Shown here piece after piece: positions 22,201-34,800 of a stretch of DNA of 64,000 bases (position 1 is the stretch's first letter; each line of letters begins with the position of its first letter). The translations under genes were made by a program, and so were the position numbers. This stretch comes from Lytechinus pictus. Lineage: Eukaryota > Echinodermata > Echinoidea > Temnopleuroida > Toxopneustidae. Where the stretch lies: NCBI RefSeq assembly GCF_037042905.1, contig NC_087253.1, positions 17,721,001 to 17,785,000 of the forward strand. Direction: 5' to 3'. The notes beneath the pieces were generated by a model. The model had not been told where the DNA came from. It saw nothing but the letters and a program-made list of their open reading frames with translations, and did no database searches.

Positions 22201-25200
22201 TTGAGTCATTCAGAACAGTATTATTATTCAAATTCTATCAATACACGAAGTTAGTGGCCCTTTATACTGGTCTTGGACTTTGGTGAAAGAATTTATTATT
22301 ATTTATTTTTATTTATTTATTAATTAATTAATTAATTAATTAATTTATTATTATTTTTTTTTTGGGGGGGGTTTACTATTCACAACAGTGCTGCCTAAAT
22401 ATGCAACATTAAATAAGCTGTAACTTGCAGTGAATAGGAATTGTCCGGGGCTCTTTATTTTATTTTTGGAAGCAACCCCCCCCCCTCCCTGTATAATTTC
22501 CCCCTGGTTTGGTGTCAACTTCCATGAGTAATCACCTCTAGAATGTATCATTAGCACCTTCAACATCCATTTTATTACATACATGTATTTCCACAAGTTA
22601 AACATAATCAACATTACAGGTAATACAATAAACAAGTAAAAAGGTAATACAATATACACAAAATAACAATCAATGAAAAATACAAAAGAACACTAGAGGA
22701 CAACCGAAGAAGCTAGCAAATGCTATTATCATTACTAAATGTTGCAATAATTACTGTCGTATGTTATCAAATAATGAGGTGTGCTAGCTCAACCAGTAGA
22801 GCGGTGCTCTCGCAATGTGGTGACCCAGGTTCGAATCCCACTTGGTGCCTGATCGCCTTTTGTTAAAGGTCAAGTCCGACCCAGAAAAATGTTGATTTGA
22901 AGAAATAGATAAAAATCAAACTAGCATAATGCTGAAAATTTCATCAAAATCGGATGTAAAATAAGAAAGTTATGACATTCTAAAATTTCACTTATTTTTC
23001 ACAAAACAGTGACATGCACAACTCGGTGACATGCAAATGAGACATTCGATGACGTCCCTCACTCACTATTTCTGCTTTTTATTGTTTGAATTATACAATA
23101 TTTCATTTTTTACAGATTTGACAATAAGGACCAACTTTAGTGAACCGTATAGTATTAACAATGCTTATTCCGCATTTTCAGGGAGGAATTAATCGTTGTT
23201 CCACTTGACAATGAGGAGAAAATTAGAATATTTCATATTTCATATAATAAAATACAAAAGAAATAGTGAGTGGATGCATCATCATTTGCACACGGACCAG
23301 GATGTGCATATAACTGCTTTATGAAATTAAGCCAAACTTAAAAATGTCATAACTTTCTTATTTTACATCCGAGTTTGATGAAATTATCAGTGTTACGCTT
23401 GTTGGATTTTTCCCTTTTTATTCAAATCAACTTTCTGTAGGGGTGAACTTGTCCTTCAAGGCATCTCAATACCATCATTACAATGGACTAGTCACTCACA
23501 ACTTGTGACAGACAGTTAGTCAGGGGTGGATCTAGGGTCCTGTCTTACAAAGAGTTACGATTGATCCAATCAATCACAATTATGGAAAGCCACCAAACTC
23601 AACATATATAATGCATGTTTGTTCAAAATTTTTTCTAGATGATGTATATCAATAAATTCATTGATTTCTTGGAAGAGCCGTGGTGTAGTGGTTCTGACTC
23701 TCGCCTTGTAAACAGAGGGTCGTGTGTTCGAATCCCATCGCGGTCTAGCGTCCTTTGGCAAGGCGTTAATCCACACTTTGCCACTCTCGACCCAGGTGCT
23801 AAATGGGTACCCGGTAGGATGCGAAAGATATTGTATGTTTGAATTTGCCAGCGCCATAATGAGGCCGCGATGAATGCAAGGAATGCTCCCCAGGGAGTGG
23901 AAATTGTGCACTTTTCGTGCGGGATTGAAATGAATCCAATGACCGGGGTAATAATAAGCTGTATCGCGCTTTGAGCCATTCTGGGAAAAGCGCTATATAA
24001 AAATTGGCTATTATTATTATTAGTATTATTCTTGACAATTTGGTGTTCTCCTTTGTTTACAAAGGACATTTTGCAAATTTCCTGGAGAAAAAATTAAGAC
24101 ACTGATAGATTTTCATAGAGATACAATTGATTACTGGGCTCTGATGAACCTCAATATGGAAATCCATCAATGTCATAATTTTTTCTATAGAAAATTTGCA
24201 CAATGTCCTAAGTTTGTAAACAAAGAGATGCACAACGAAGAGAACTTTCAAGAAAACAATGAATGCATGAATATACATATCTAGAAAATATTTTGAACAA
24301 ACATTCATTATAGATGTTGACGTTGCTGGTTTTCTATAGTTGTGGTTGATCTGATCACTCGTAACTTTGTAAGACAGGGTCCAGGATTTTACAAAGGGGG
24401 GAGGGGGCAATTTTTTTCTGAAAACATTTGACAAGCAAAAAAAAAAGAAGAGGGGGGGGGGAATCTTCATTCCCAAATGATTGTGCTTTATGTCACACAA
24501 AATTTGACAAGCAGAAAAAAAAAGACTTCCCTTCTCTGCCATTTCACCTTCGGTACAGCGCTATTTAGAAACTCACCTCGTAAAAAAAGAAAAGTAGTAC
24601 TCTTTCTGACTGCTCTGTTTCTCCCTCTCACTCTCTCTTTCTTTCTCTCTGACTCTCCCCAACTCTCTCCTTTCTATATTTAATTTGACTTTTTCAATAA
24701 AGTAGTCAGGTGATAATAACATTTCAAACTGTCTCTTCCACACCATTAGTGTTACGTTGCAAACTCTAATTTGATCACAAGCACATACCACACTTACTTC
24801 ACATTTACTTCACATATCACATTTACTTATGATTGTAACCTTGCCAAATTATATGCATGAATATTTTAAGGATGATGGTGATAATAGCCATAATAATGAT
24901 AATAATAATCACAATGACAACAACAATAATAATGATGATGATGATAAAAATTAAAACGAATACTGCAAATATTGATAGTCATACTAACAGTAACTGCAAA
25001 ATTAAATAATGATTGTAATCAAGAAAATGAAAGGGATTAGAAAAACGCTATTTCGCAGTTTGATTAAATACTCAGGTTGCTTAAAAAAGTATCAAGTGAA
25101 ACGCCTCTGGCAGTCTCGCCTGCATTATGCAATTCAATGTGGCAGCAGTGCTGAATTTTGAAAACAAGTAAGATAAGTATTTACTTGCGAAAAACGCCAC

Positions 25201-25859
25201 TCGTATGATTAAGTTCATTGACCTTCAATGACCTTTGGCTTTGATCATGTGACCCAAGACTACTTAAGATTACACTTATGTCCACGTTTTATGAACTAAA
25301 TCCATAAACTTACAGTTATGATGGAATTTTCATTCCCCAAACATGGTCAAACTTCACAGACCCTAAATGACCTGTGACCTTTATCATGTGACCTGAAACT
25401 CCTGATACTTGATTACTATCTATTATGTCCAAGTTTCATGAACTAGATAAATGTACTTTCAAAGTTATGATGACATTTCAAAAACTTAACCTTGGTTAAG
25501 ATTTCAATGTTGACGAAGATGCCGTCGCCATTGGAAAAGTGACGCCTATAGAGACAAAACATGTTGCTAAGGAATAGGAGTCAAATATCCCCCAATTCTG
25601 AAATACAGAATTTCAAAAGCAAGTAAATCTATATTTTCCACATAATAAAATGGCACATTTCCTAATTCACAAAAAAACAAAACTCATTAGTCAGAGCTTC
25701 CTTTGGTCATTGGATGGTAGAGATAATGATGATGTATTTGCATGACTTAGTGCCACGATTGCCAGCAATTTTATCTGTTTTCCTTGCCTTTTCTGTCTTT
25801 TCAAAGAGTGCATAGGGGAGCATTTGGTAGTGTTATGCACTATATAAGCATTTTGGTAC

Positions 25860-25897
<38 letters not shown>

Positions 25898-28800
25898 TGA
25901 TGATAATAAACAAATACTACTACTACTACTACCACTACTACTACTAATAATAATAATGATAATAATAATAGTATTATCAATCAAATAATAAATACAAACC
26001 TCCTGACAGTACTTCTGTACACCCATTAGATACTTGTTGAGATCTGTGTTCAGTTTATCCACTTCAAGAACGTTGATTGCGTACCTCTGCTGGAAATCAT
26101 CAGAGTAGGTCTGACCAAGAGATTTCTGTATCAATAAAAATATTATACAAATACATCAGGCTTTGAGAAAGTACAGTGGGAATTATTTATCCGAGGTTGG
26201 ACTGGCGATGTTTATCCCCTCTGAAAATTAGTTATTATAGCCAGTCCAACCGAGGACTAAGAGGGATATAAAAGTGGTTAACTATTAAAGAGGGATATTA
26301 AAGTGGTTAACTTAAGATTGATAATACATGTATATTCCATGTAATGTACAGTGTATTCCAGTTTCAGCAAACAGAATGCTGTATGCTATCTTTGAAAGTC
26401 AAAGCCAACGAGAAATCAGAATAGGATTGACCCAAAGATTTCAGCATTCATCAAAATAATAGTGGTCAATTTGATGTTTATAATAAGTTTTGTGATTATG
26501 TGTAATGCAGTTACAGCAAATAACTATTGTATGGTATCTTTAAAATGTCAAAGCAAAGGAGAAATCTTCAGAATAGGACTGGCCAAAAGATTTCAGCATT
26601 CATCAAAATAATAGTGGTCAATTTGATGTTTATAATATTATTTGTCATGTCACGTATTGCAGTTTCAGCAACAAACTATTGTATGGTATCTTTAAAATGT
26701 CAAATGCAAAAGAGAAATCTTCAGAATAGGACTGACCAATAGATTTCTGCATTAATCAAAATAAGAGTGGGCAACAACGTTCTCGCCAGGTTCATTCTGA
26801 CGCTTGGCGGCGCGAAGCGATGATACGCAAGCCGCGCAGCGGCCTTGGTGCGTGCGAAGCACGCACGGGGGGAGGGTCGCGGGAGGGGGGTGTCCCCCCT
26901 ACCGCGCGGAGCGCGGTAGCTTTCGAAAATATCAATATCGACGAGCTTAGATTGCTGCTAAATGCACCACATTTTATGTCTATTTAATGCTTCTCCGGCC
27001 ACACAGCCGTAACGGTTGCGCGAATTGCGATCGATTGAAGCAGAAAGGCAAGTACTGATGAAAAAGGTCAAAAGAAAAGATTTAAATTCAATCTCATTTT
27101 ATACTTACAGTTTATAGATTTATTCACATCAATGACATCGATAATGTACTCCATACTTTCCAATGTCTAGATCGCTACGTCCTTAGAAAGTGCGATTCAT
27201 TTTGTGAATGCGTGTCAATGACCGACTACATCTACGGACCGCATGCGCGCCGCGCCACACCCTTACTGAATCCAAAGATTGTTCCGACTTTGTTTGGAAG
27301 CCTCGGAAGAAAACTTCCGAGGCTTCCAAATAATGGGCATCGGTATTCATGAGACGATATAATTTGCATGTTTGTTTTGTTTTCAGATACTCACTGAAAC
27401 TATGACTCTCATAATTAAGACTTCTGCTGATGATGTTTATACTAATAATATCCAATCAAGATTCGTTTATCACTGTCAATTATTGCTATGTTCATTTGTA
27501 TTGTTCTATACTCGCCTATAAAATAATGAATGTGTCCATCACGAGCGGGAGAAATATTTTTAGTCATTCATCATACTTTAATATTACGATTTTGTTCTTA
27601 TTATAATTAATTGCGATTTAAAATGTTTTAAAAGTAAAGCTTAATTGACAGGAAAGTAGATTTATACTCACTGTCAATTATTCCTATATGTTCATTTGTA
27701 TTGTTCTATACTCACCTATAAAATAATGAATGTGTCCATCACGAGCGGGAGAAATATTTTTAGTCATTCATCATACTTTAATATTACGATTTTGTTCTTA
27801 TTATAATTAATTGCGATTTAAAATGTTTTGAAAGTAAAGCTTAATTGACAGGAAAGCAGATTTGTATTTTTAAATAATGCACTATGTAGGCCTACAAATA
27901 CAGCGTGTGTGAAAGAGAGGAAGAGGGGGGGGGGAGGGTTGTAGCTAGGATGGTCGAAGGGGGAGCGCGAAAGGGGAGGGGTCGTGGCGTGGACAATGAC
28001 AAGGGGATGTTGAGATCGTACGTGTGTGTGGGATTGGTGAAGAAGTCAATATTCGAAGCGAATTTAATTTATAGACATGTCTATACTACTACTGATACAT
28101 GTATATTTTGGCGATTTTAAATTTTTAAAATATTTTCTTGCACCATGAGTGGGAAGATCGAGGTACGTGATTCAATAAATTGCATCAGTTTTCAAGTTAC
28201 AGAAATTCACGAACAGATTATTAAAATTGAAAAAAAAAAGAGTCAGAAAGATCTTTTTATAGCCCCCATCCAGCGTAAACAACATGAAGAATATTTGAGG
28301 TCACGAAACCAGCTGATTCGCATTCATACAACAGGTTAACAGGTCACGCACATGGTACACAGTCATTCCAAGGGCGGGAATTCGGGGAAACCCGTTTTCA
28401 AGCACAATGATTGGCTCAACCCAGAAAGTGAATACTAATTAGATCACGTGCCATCGGCTTTGGGGCGTCTCGTTCACATTCCAACTCATTTCATAAATAT
28501 AATCCACTCGCAGTAATTAGGCTAACGACGTTGTAAAGATAACTCTATATATAAAACACAATTCCGATATAAAACATATATAACGACATAAGTGAAATTG
28601 AAAAATTCATCCAGCGATATTCAAATTATACTAGCGACTCATGTGGGCGTGGGCAAACGAAATACATATCCTCTAAAACGTTCACACATATCAACTTCAA
28701 TAATTCGTACTTGAAATGCAGGGGCCGCGGAAAGGTCTTGAAAGTGGGGGGGGGGGGGGCTGACCACCATGCAAAAAACGCAATCAGGGGAGCGTTTCAT

Positions 28801-31800
28801 GTAAGGACCTGTCGGACGTTTTATCCGACAAGTCCCATTTCATCCGACAGTTACCATAGTAACAATGCTTCTTAGCCAATCAACATCAAGAAAAGTTGTC
28901 AGGTCTGACAACTTGTCGGACAAAAATGATGATGAAACGGGCCCCCGGTGGTCCTGTTTTTGTACATGGTTTTGGAAAAAAAAGTGGGGGAGCTGAAGCC
29001 CACCCAGCCCCCCCCCCCCCTGTTTCCGCGGCCCTGAAATGAATATCTGTGAATGAATTGTCAATTCCACTTTGTTGAATGTGTACTTTTATTGAAATCT
29101 ATTGAATCACGTACCCCTCCCGACCAGGTCCAAGGGTTGATTTTCCACTCGCCATAAAGATTATGCAGCCACAATCACAGTAGACACATCCATAAAAGAA
29201 TATTAATTCAATTCGCTCCGAACATTGACTTCTTTTCGCCAATCCCCTCCCCCACAAAGTCACAAACATCCCATCATTTTCATTTACATTGCCCACGACC
29301 ACCTCCCATTATTCTCTTTCTCCTTTACACAAATTGATTTCAAATAATATTTTATTTTAAATCGTAGTTGTTACCGGGAGTTGTTAAGCAATTGTACAAC
29401 AAATTCATGAAGCATTCACTGTAATGACTAATTGGCAGGCAAAGAGTAATAAAGAACAATACAAATGAAAATACACTGTACGTATAACTCACATTAAAAA
29501 ATGAGTCGTAATATGAAAAAAGCGTGAATAAAATTAATAAAGATTATTACTTATGAAAATTATAACAGATTCAATGAATATCTGAAGAAAAAAAAAACAT
29601 TCAAATCGGTTTTGGATCCCATCTAATTTTGGAAGACTCGGATAGATTTTGATGCCATGTGCGATTTGTATTATGTATGTGGCCATGGCGAGCGCTAGTG
29701 CAGCGCAGTGACACAGAACTTGGTAGACACACCGTCGCGAAATTAATCAACACTTTCAAAAGATCGATGTAGAGACCAAGACTTTGGAAATTATGGAGTA
29801 AAATTGGAATATAAATGTGAATAATCATTTTGCTGTGAGTAAATGAGTTGGACATTATATCAATCCATTCATGTGGCTGTGGCTTTGTCATTATTAACGT
29901 GATCTTTTAATAATTTTCTCAATTCGTTCTACGGCAGTGTCATCAGAAATGCATTCAATGAATTCATGTAGATGTAGCTATAATAAGGCTGGGGCCTGGG
30001 ACGAGATGAAACTAAATTTCGATCGAATTTTTATATTATTTTTTGACACACTTTACTTTTGACAAAATAAATGACAATATCAACTGAAATTCGTAACATC
30101 TAAATTACATTGCCCAACCCAGTAACCCACGGTACCCCTCTCTTCTCACTTTATTTTTGAGCGTATTTTACTACCATTTTAAAGACGTAAATAATGAGAG
30201 CAATGCGATACGCAAATGCGAGGTAAACATCTTCGCACTTCCCACATAAGAGAGAGAGTTAAATTGGGCCTCGAGTCGAGGTCGTATCGTATACAGCATA
30301 GTAGCGAAGCAAAGAAATCCCGGGAAGAAATCGTGGAAGAAATAATCGACGAGTTTATTTTAGGATCTGAAAAGCAGATTGTTTTTATTTTAAATATATT
30401 ATTCAGTTTTTTGTGTGGATCTAGGCCTGTTTTACAGTTGTCGGCCACGGTTGTCGGGGAAGTTCACGGTTGGCGGATTTGCCCTGAAAATTTTCAGGGT
30501 TGTCGGCGCCCGCCAACCGTGACGCGTGGTAGCGAGAACGTTGGTGGGCAACCTGACTTTATAATATGTTCCATCATAACATGTATTGCATATTCAGCAA
30601 CAAAATATTGTATGGTATCTTTAAACATTCCAAATGCAAAAGAGAAATCATCAGAATCGTTTGTTGTTGTTGGAGCAAGAACACCAACAAAAAAAACACA
30701 CATAAAATTAATATATCAAGAGAAATCACTGACAAAGACATTTCCACATCAATAAAAAATTAGTGATCGATTTGAGGTTAATTGCAATATTGATTTTTTT
30801 TCTATATCACTCCTGGAGTGAAATAAAAATAAACAAAAATAATTTTACAGTGCTTTTATTGCTGATGCTACAGCATATGTATGACACCAACATGATTACA
30901 GGTGGACAGTTTTGGTAAAGCTATGTACCACTGTCATTCTTTTGGCTTACTAAAAATAAGTTGATGACATCACAACCAGAATGAGATTTTTGAGCCCTTT
31001 TTAAAAAGGGTGGAGCTCAGCAGGTTGAAAAATATTCCATCAAATATTTAATTTTAAATTGGCGGAAATATATTTGGATATTCAAATAACTCTTTGGTTG
31101 TTGCGCAGCACTAGGAATCAACTTGATTTTGGAATGAAGGGGTTGTTTATATGGGACTTATCATGCTAGGTCAGAACTAGTGGTTATGACTCGTCTTTCA
31201 ATCTGAGGGACGTGGGTTCCATTCCCAGCCATGTTATGTTTTCCTTTGGCAAGATATTTACCCACTTTGTGCTGCACTCAATTCAGGCGAGGTGAATGGG
31301 TACCCGGCAGGAAGAAATTCTTCATATGGGGCAATTCCATAAAATGATCAACCTTTTTGTAAGTCCAACCCCCATTTTTTTGCTTCACTTCATAAAATGA
31401 CCAAGTCATGGTCATTTGAGAACATTACAGACTGTCAAAAGAACAAGAAATCTGAGACAGAAAATTTCATGAAGGTCCCACTTAGAGGGGTCAGACGTAC
31501 ATATTTTTTGGAATTGCCCATATGCTTAAGTGCCTATAGGTGGCAAAGCTATAGCCGGGGTAATATCAATATTATCATGTTAATCAGAGCCCACTGGTAG
31601 GAACAGTTTCCAGAACTGAAGTGGCTACCCTGGATAAATATGACGTTATTATTATTACTGCTTACCAATCTTTCTGCTTCTGTGTTCATTTCCTTCATCT
31701 GTTGAACAAGATCCTTCTTGTATCCTAGGATCTTAGATAGCTTTGTCTGGGTTTCATAGAGTGAGGCAAAAAGAAATGAAAATATTCAACGAGTTCACCT

Positions 31801-34800
31801 GTATGGATATACTACAGGGAAATTCCACAAAATAATAATACTTTTTGTATGTTTGATACCAACAAAACTAAATTCTGTTTTTTCTTCTTCTTTTTATGTA
31901 TGTTCTTAATTACATAGTCACTGTACATTGAACCAAAGATCAGCATGATATACAATAGAAAATTTGACAGCATTATATAAGCATAAGAAGAAAGATTAAC
32001 AGATACATATTTCATAGTAAGCAAAAATAGGGCCTAATTTGACTTTTCAATCTTCTTTATGCAATTTATCCCCAAAATGCTCTTTTTTAATATTTGCTTT
32101 CCATTTTATTTCTTCTAAGAATATTTCAAATGTATATTTTAAATTTGATTTTTTTTTTCTTCATTCTTACCTCTTTTTAGAGCATCGGAAATACTACAGG
32201 GAAAGTTCAGAAAACGTTAAATCTTTGTGCACTTCTGAACCCCCATAAAACGCATAACAATGTCCAAGAATTTGCACCGCAAATCGTAAGTTGCAATACG
32301 ATTCAAAACTTCCAGACCTCTGACAGGTCGTATGGTCCAGTGGTTAGAGCATTGCACTCATAATCGCAAGGTTGTGAGTTCGAATCCCCACTCTGCTATT
32401 GTCTCCACTTTGATAAAAAGGCCCGAGAATAATATCTGTCGTCTATGAGGTCAGCCACTACGATTGATTAACCGAGACGTAAAATGTTTCCTAGGTAATT
32501 GGTTATACAGAGCTGCCAAGTTGTATTTTGCATTTTCAGTATTCTTATCCCCCAAAATCAGTATTTTGACAAAAAAATCAGTATTTTTACCGTGTGAGAT
32601 AAATATGCAGACCTGCCAACCTCTGGGAATGAAAAACTGTATTCTGTGATTAAAAAAACTGTATTTTTCTCCAAAAAAGTGTATTTCATAATAAAATGCT
32701 TGGCGCACTCGCTCATCGCGCTCAAGCTGCATACAAGCTAAAATGCGCACTGCTCTTGCAGATGAAAAAAAAACATAAAAACATGTGTATATCTTCACCC
32801 AGGTTTTAACAAAATGATTGAAAAAAAAAACAAGTTACCTGAAATTACATTGATCTAATAACCATATTTGTGTAGGTTTATGAAATAGAGACATATAGAG
32901 ATTATTTTTATCAATAAATTACGATTTAGTAAAAAAATAAAAAAAAAAAAACACATATTTTTCAAAGAAAAAACGTACCGCTGTATTTTGGTTGCAAGAA
33001 CGTACTAAATACGGCTAAAACGTACTGGTTGGCAGGTCTGGTTATATACCAGCTTGGCGTTTACCAGCAAAATGCTGTCCTGCTGAGTTCCTACGGGAGT
33101 TACCATGAACTGAAACTTCTTGCCCAGTTTCTCTCTCCCATCTCATCATCCCGAAACTCACCACATGTAGAAGAAACGAGACGGGGAATCCCCCTAACAT
33201 CTGCTCCTCTCCACCTTGCAGTTTCCCCCTCAGTGGAGACAGTCCTAGCATAGGGTCATGGTCGAGACTAGGCGATAACAGTACATCAAGACCAGGTCTG
33301 TATCAATAAAAACATAACAAAAGTGTCGAAGAAGTGAACAATTCAATGAATTCATAACTAATAGAACTGTATACTATATGTTCCTCTTATTGTGGTTTTC
33401 ACTTTGATGGTGATAGTAATTGCATAGGGTCATGGACGAGACTAGGCGATAACAGTATATCAAGACCAGGTCTATATCAATAAAAACATAACAAAGGTGT
33501 CAGGGAAGTGAACAATTCAATGAATTCATAATAGAACTGTATACTATATGTTCCTCTTATTGTAGTTTCCACATCAATGGTGATAGTAATTGCATAGGGT
33601 CATGGTCGAGACTAGGCGATAACAGTACATCAAGACCAGGTCTAAATCAATAAAAACATAACAAAGGTGTCGTAGAAGTGAACAATTCAATGAATTCATG
33701 ACGAAGAGAACTGTATAATATGTGTTCCTCTTATTTTGGTTTTCACTTCAATGGTGACAGTAATAGCATAGGGTCGTGGTCGAGACTAGGGGATAACATT
33801 ACATCAAGACCAAGGGCCCGTTTCAAAAAGAGTTACAACAATACTAAATAGGTTCATTATTGCGGAATGAAATAATCGCTAGAGGGTATTCATTTGTCTC
33901 GCAATCTACTATGGTCAACAAGAGTTACAACTGTTGTAACTTTGTCATTATAGCAACTACCATGGCAACCTTGATTATGATTGGCTGCTGAGCCATGGTA
34001 GTTGCCAAAATTGCAAAGTTACAACTGTTGTGAATTCTTTATGAAACAGGCCCCAGGTCTATATCAATAAAAACACAATGAAGTGAGTGAATTCATGAAA
34101 GCATTATAACACATATTGAAACTGTTTACAAACCAGTTGTCATGGTAATAAATGACTGTGACATCACATTGGGCCATACATACCTAAGAGGTGTGAAATA
34201 ATTTGGTCTCGGTCTCTGTTTTTGTAGGAAGGATGTCAACGATACAGTTTCTTGTTCTTCAGTACTCTATTGACAAATAAGAAAAGTCATAGGCAAAATA
34301 TATTGCAGGGCTCGACATTAGCAGTGGCCCGGGGCAACCAAAAATGAGTCGGGCCGCCAAAATTCTGTAAATGCCAACGCTTGGTGGCCATGTTGGGCTA
34401 CCAATTTTTTTGATAAATTGTAATGCTTTATATTGTGTTAGGGCCACCAAAAATATGAAATTGATGATTTTGGTGGACCGATCGGGCCACTGAGAAAAAA
34501 AGTTAATGTAGAGCCTTGCCATATGTAAGCGAAGAGAATATAGTTGCAGCAAACAATTATTTCATGACAAAGTCAAAATGAAGAGTAATTATAATGATTG
34601 ACTTTTATATAGCGTGATATCAATCTACAACTTCTCAAAGGGTTTCACAATTATTATTATGCGGTAACTGGATTCATAGCTTTTTAGCAGCCTGATAGGC
34701 GCACACTTGCTAAACCAACCACAATGACGGTTGTTTCCTACCGGTACCTAATCAGCACCTGGGTGAGAGTGGTAAAGTGTGGATTGACGACTTGCCAAAG

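Larger units (their letters stand above)
26775..30543. mobile_element. 3.77-kb DNA transposon-like element with 8-bp target duplication
   Basis: 12-bp inverted ends CAACGTTCTCGC / GCGAGAACGTTG are flanked by GTGGGCAA on both sides (26767-26774, 30544-30551). The insertion splits a tandem array that continues on both sides. The left 150 bp is GC-rich with short hairpins (GTGCGTGCGAAGCACGCAC, CCGCGCGGAGCGCGG). The right end has a hairpin at 30464-30521. Inside are a 198-bp tandem duplication and a hAT-like MITE. Frames of 60-180 residues (27183-27455 minus, 28145-28339 plus, 30216-30755 plus) match nothing I know. Superfamily undecided: hAT, P and some others make 8-bp duplications. Confidence 0.7.

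Noticed and set aside
22777..22852. Functional tRNA gene
   Set aside because: A and B boxes are present but the anticodon and acceptor stems do not pair, so it is a SINE head. The same holds for 32327-32402.
30216..30755. 179-codon frame as a protein-coding gene
   Set aside because: The second half runs through the end of the 3.77-kb element and into the exon 11 edge repeats, so it spans an insertion border; nothing in the first half is recognisable.
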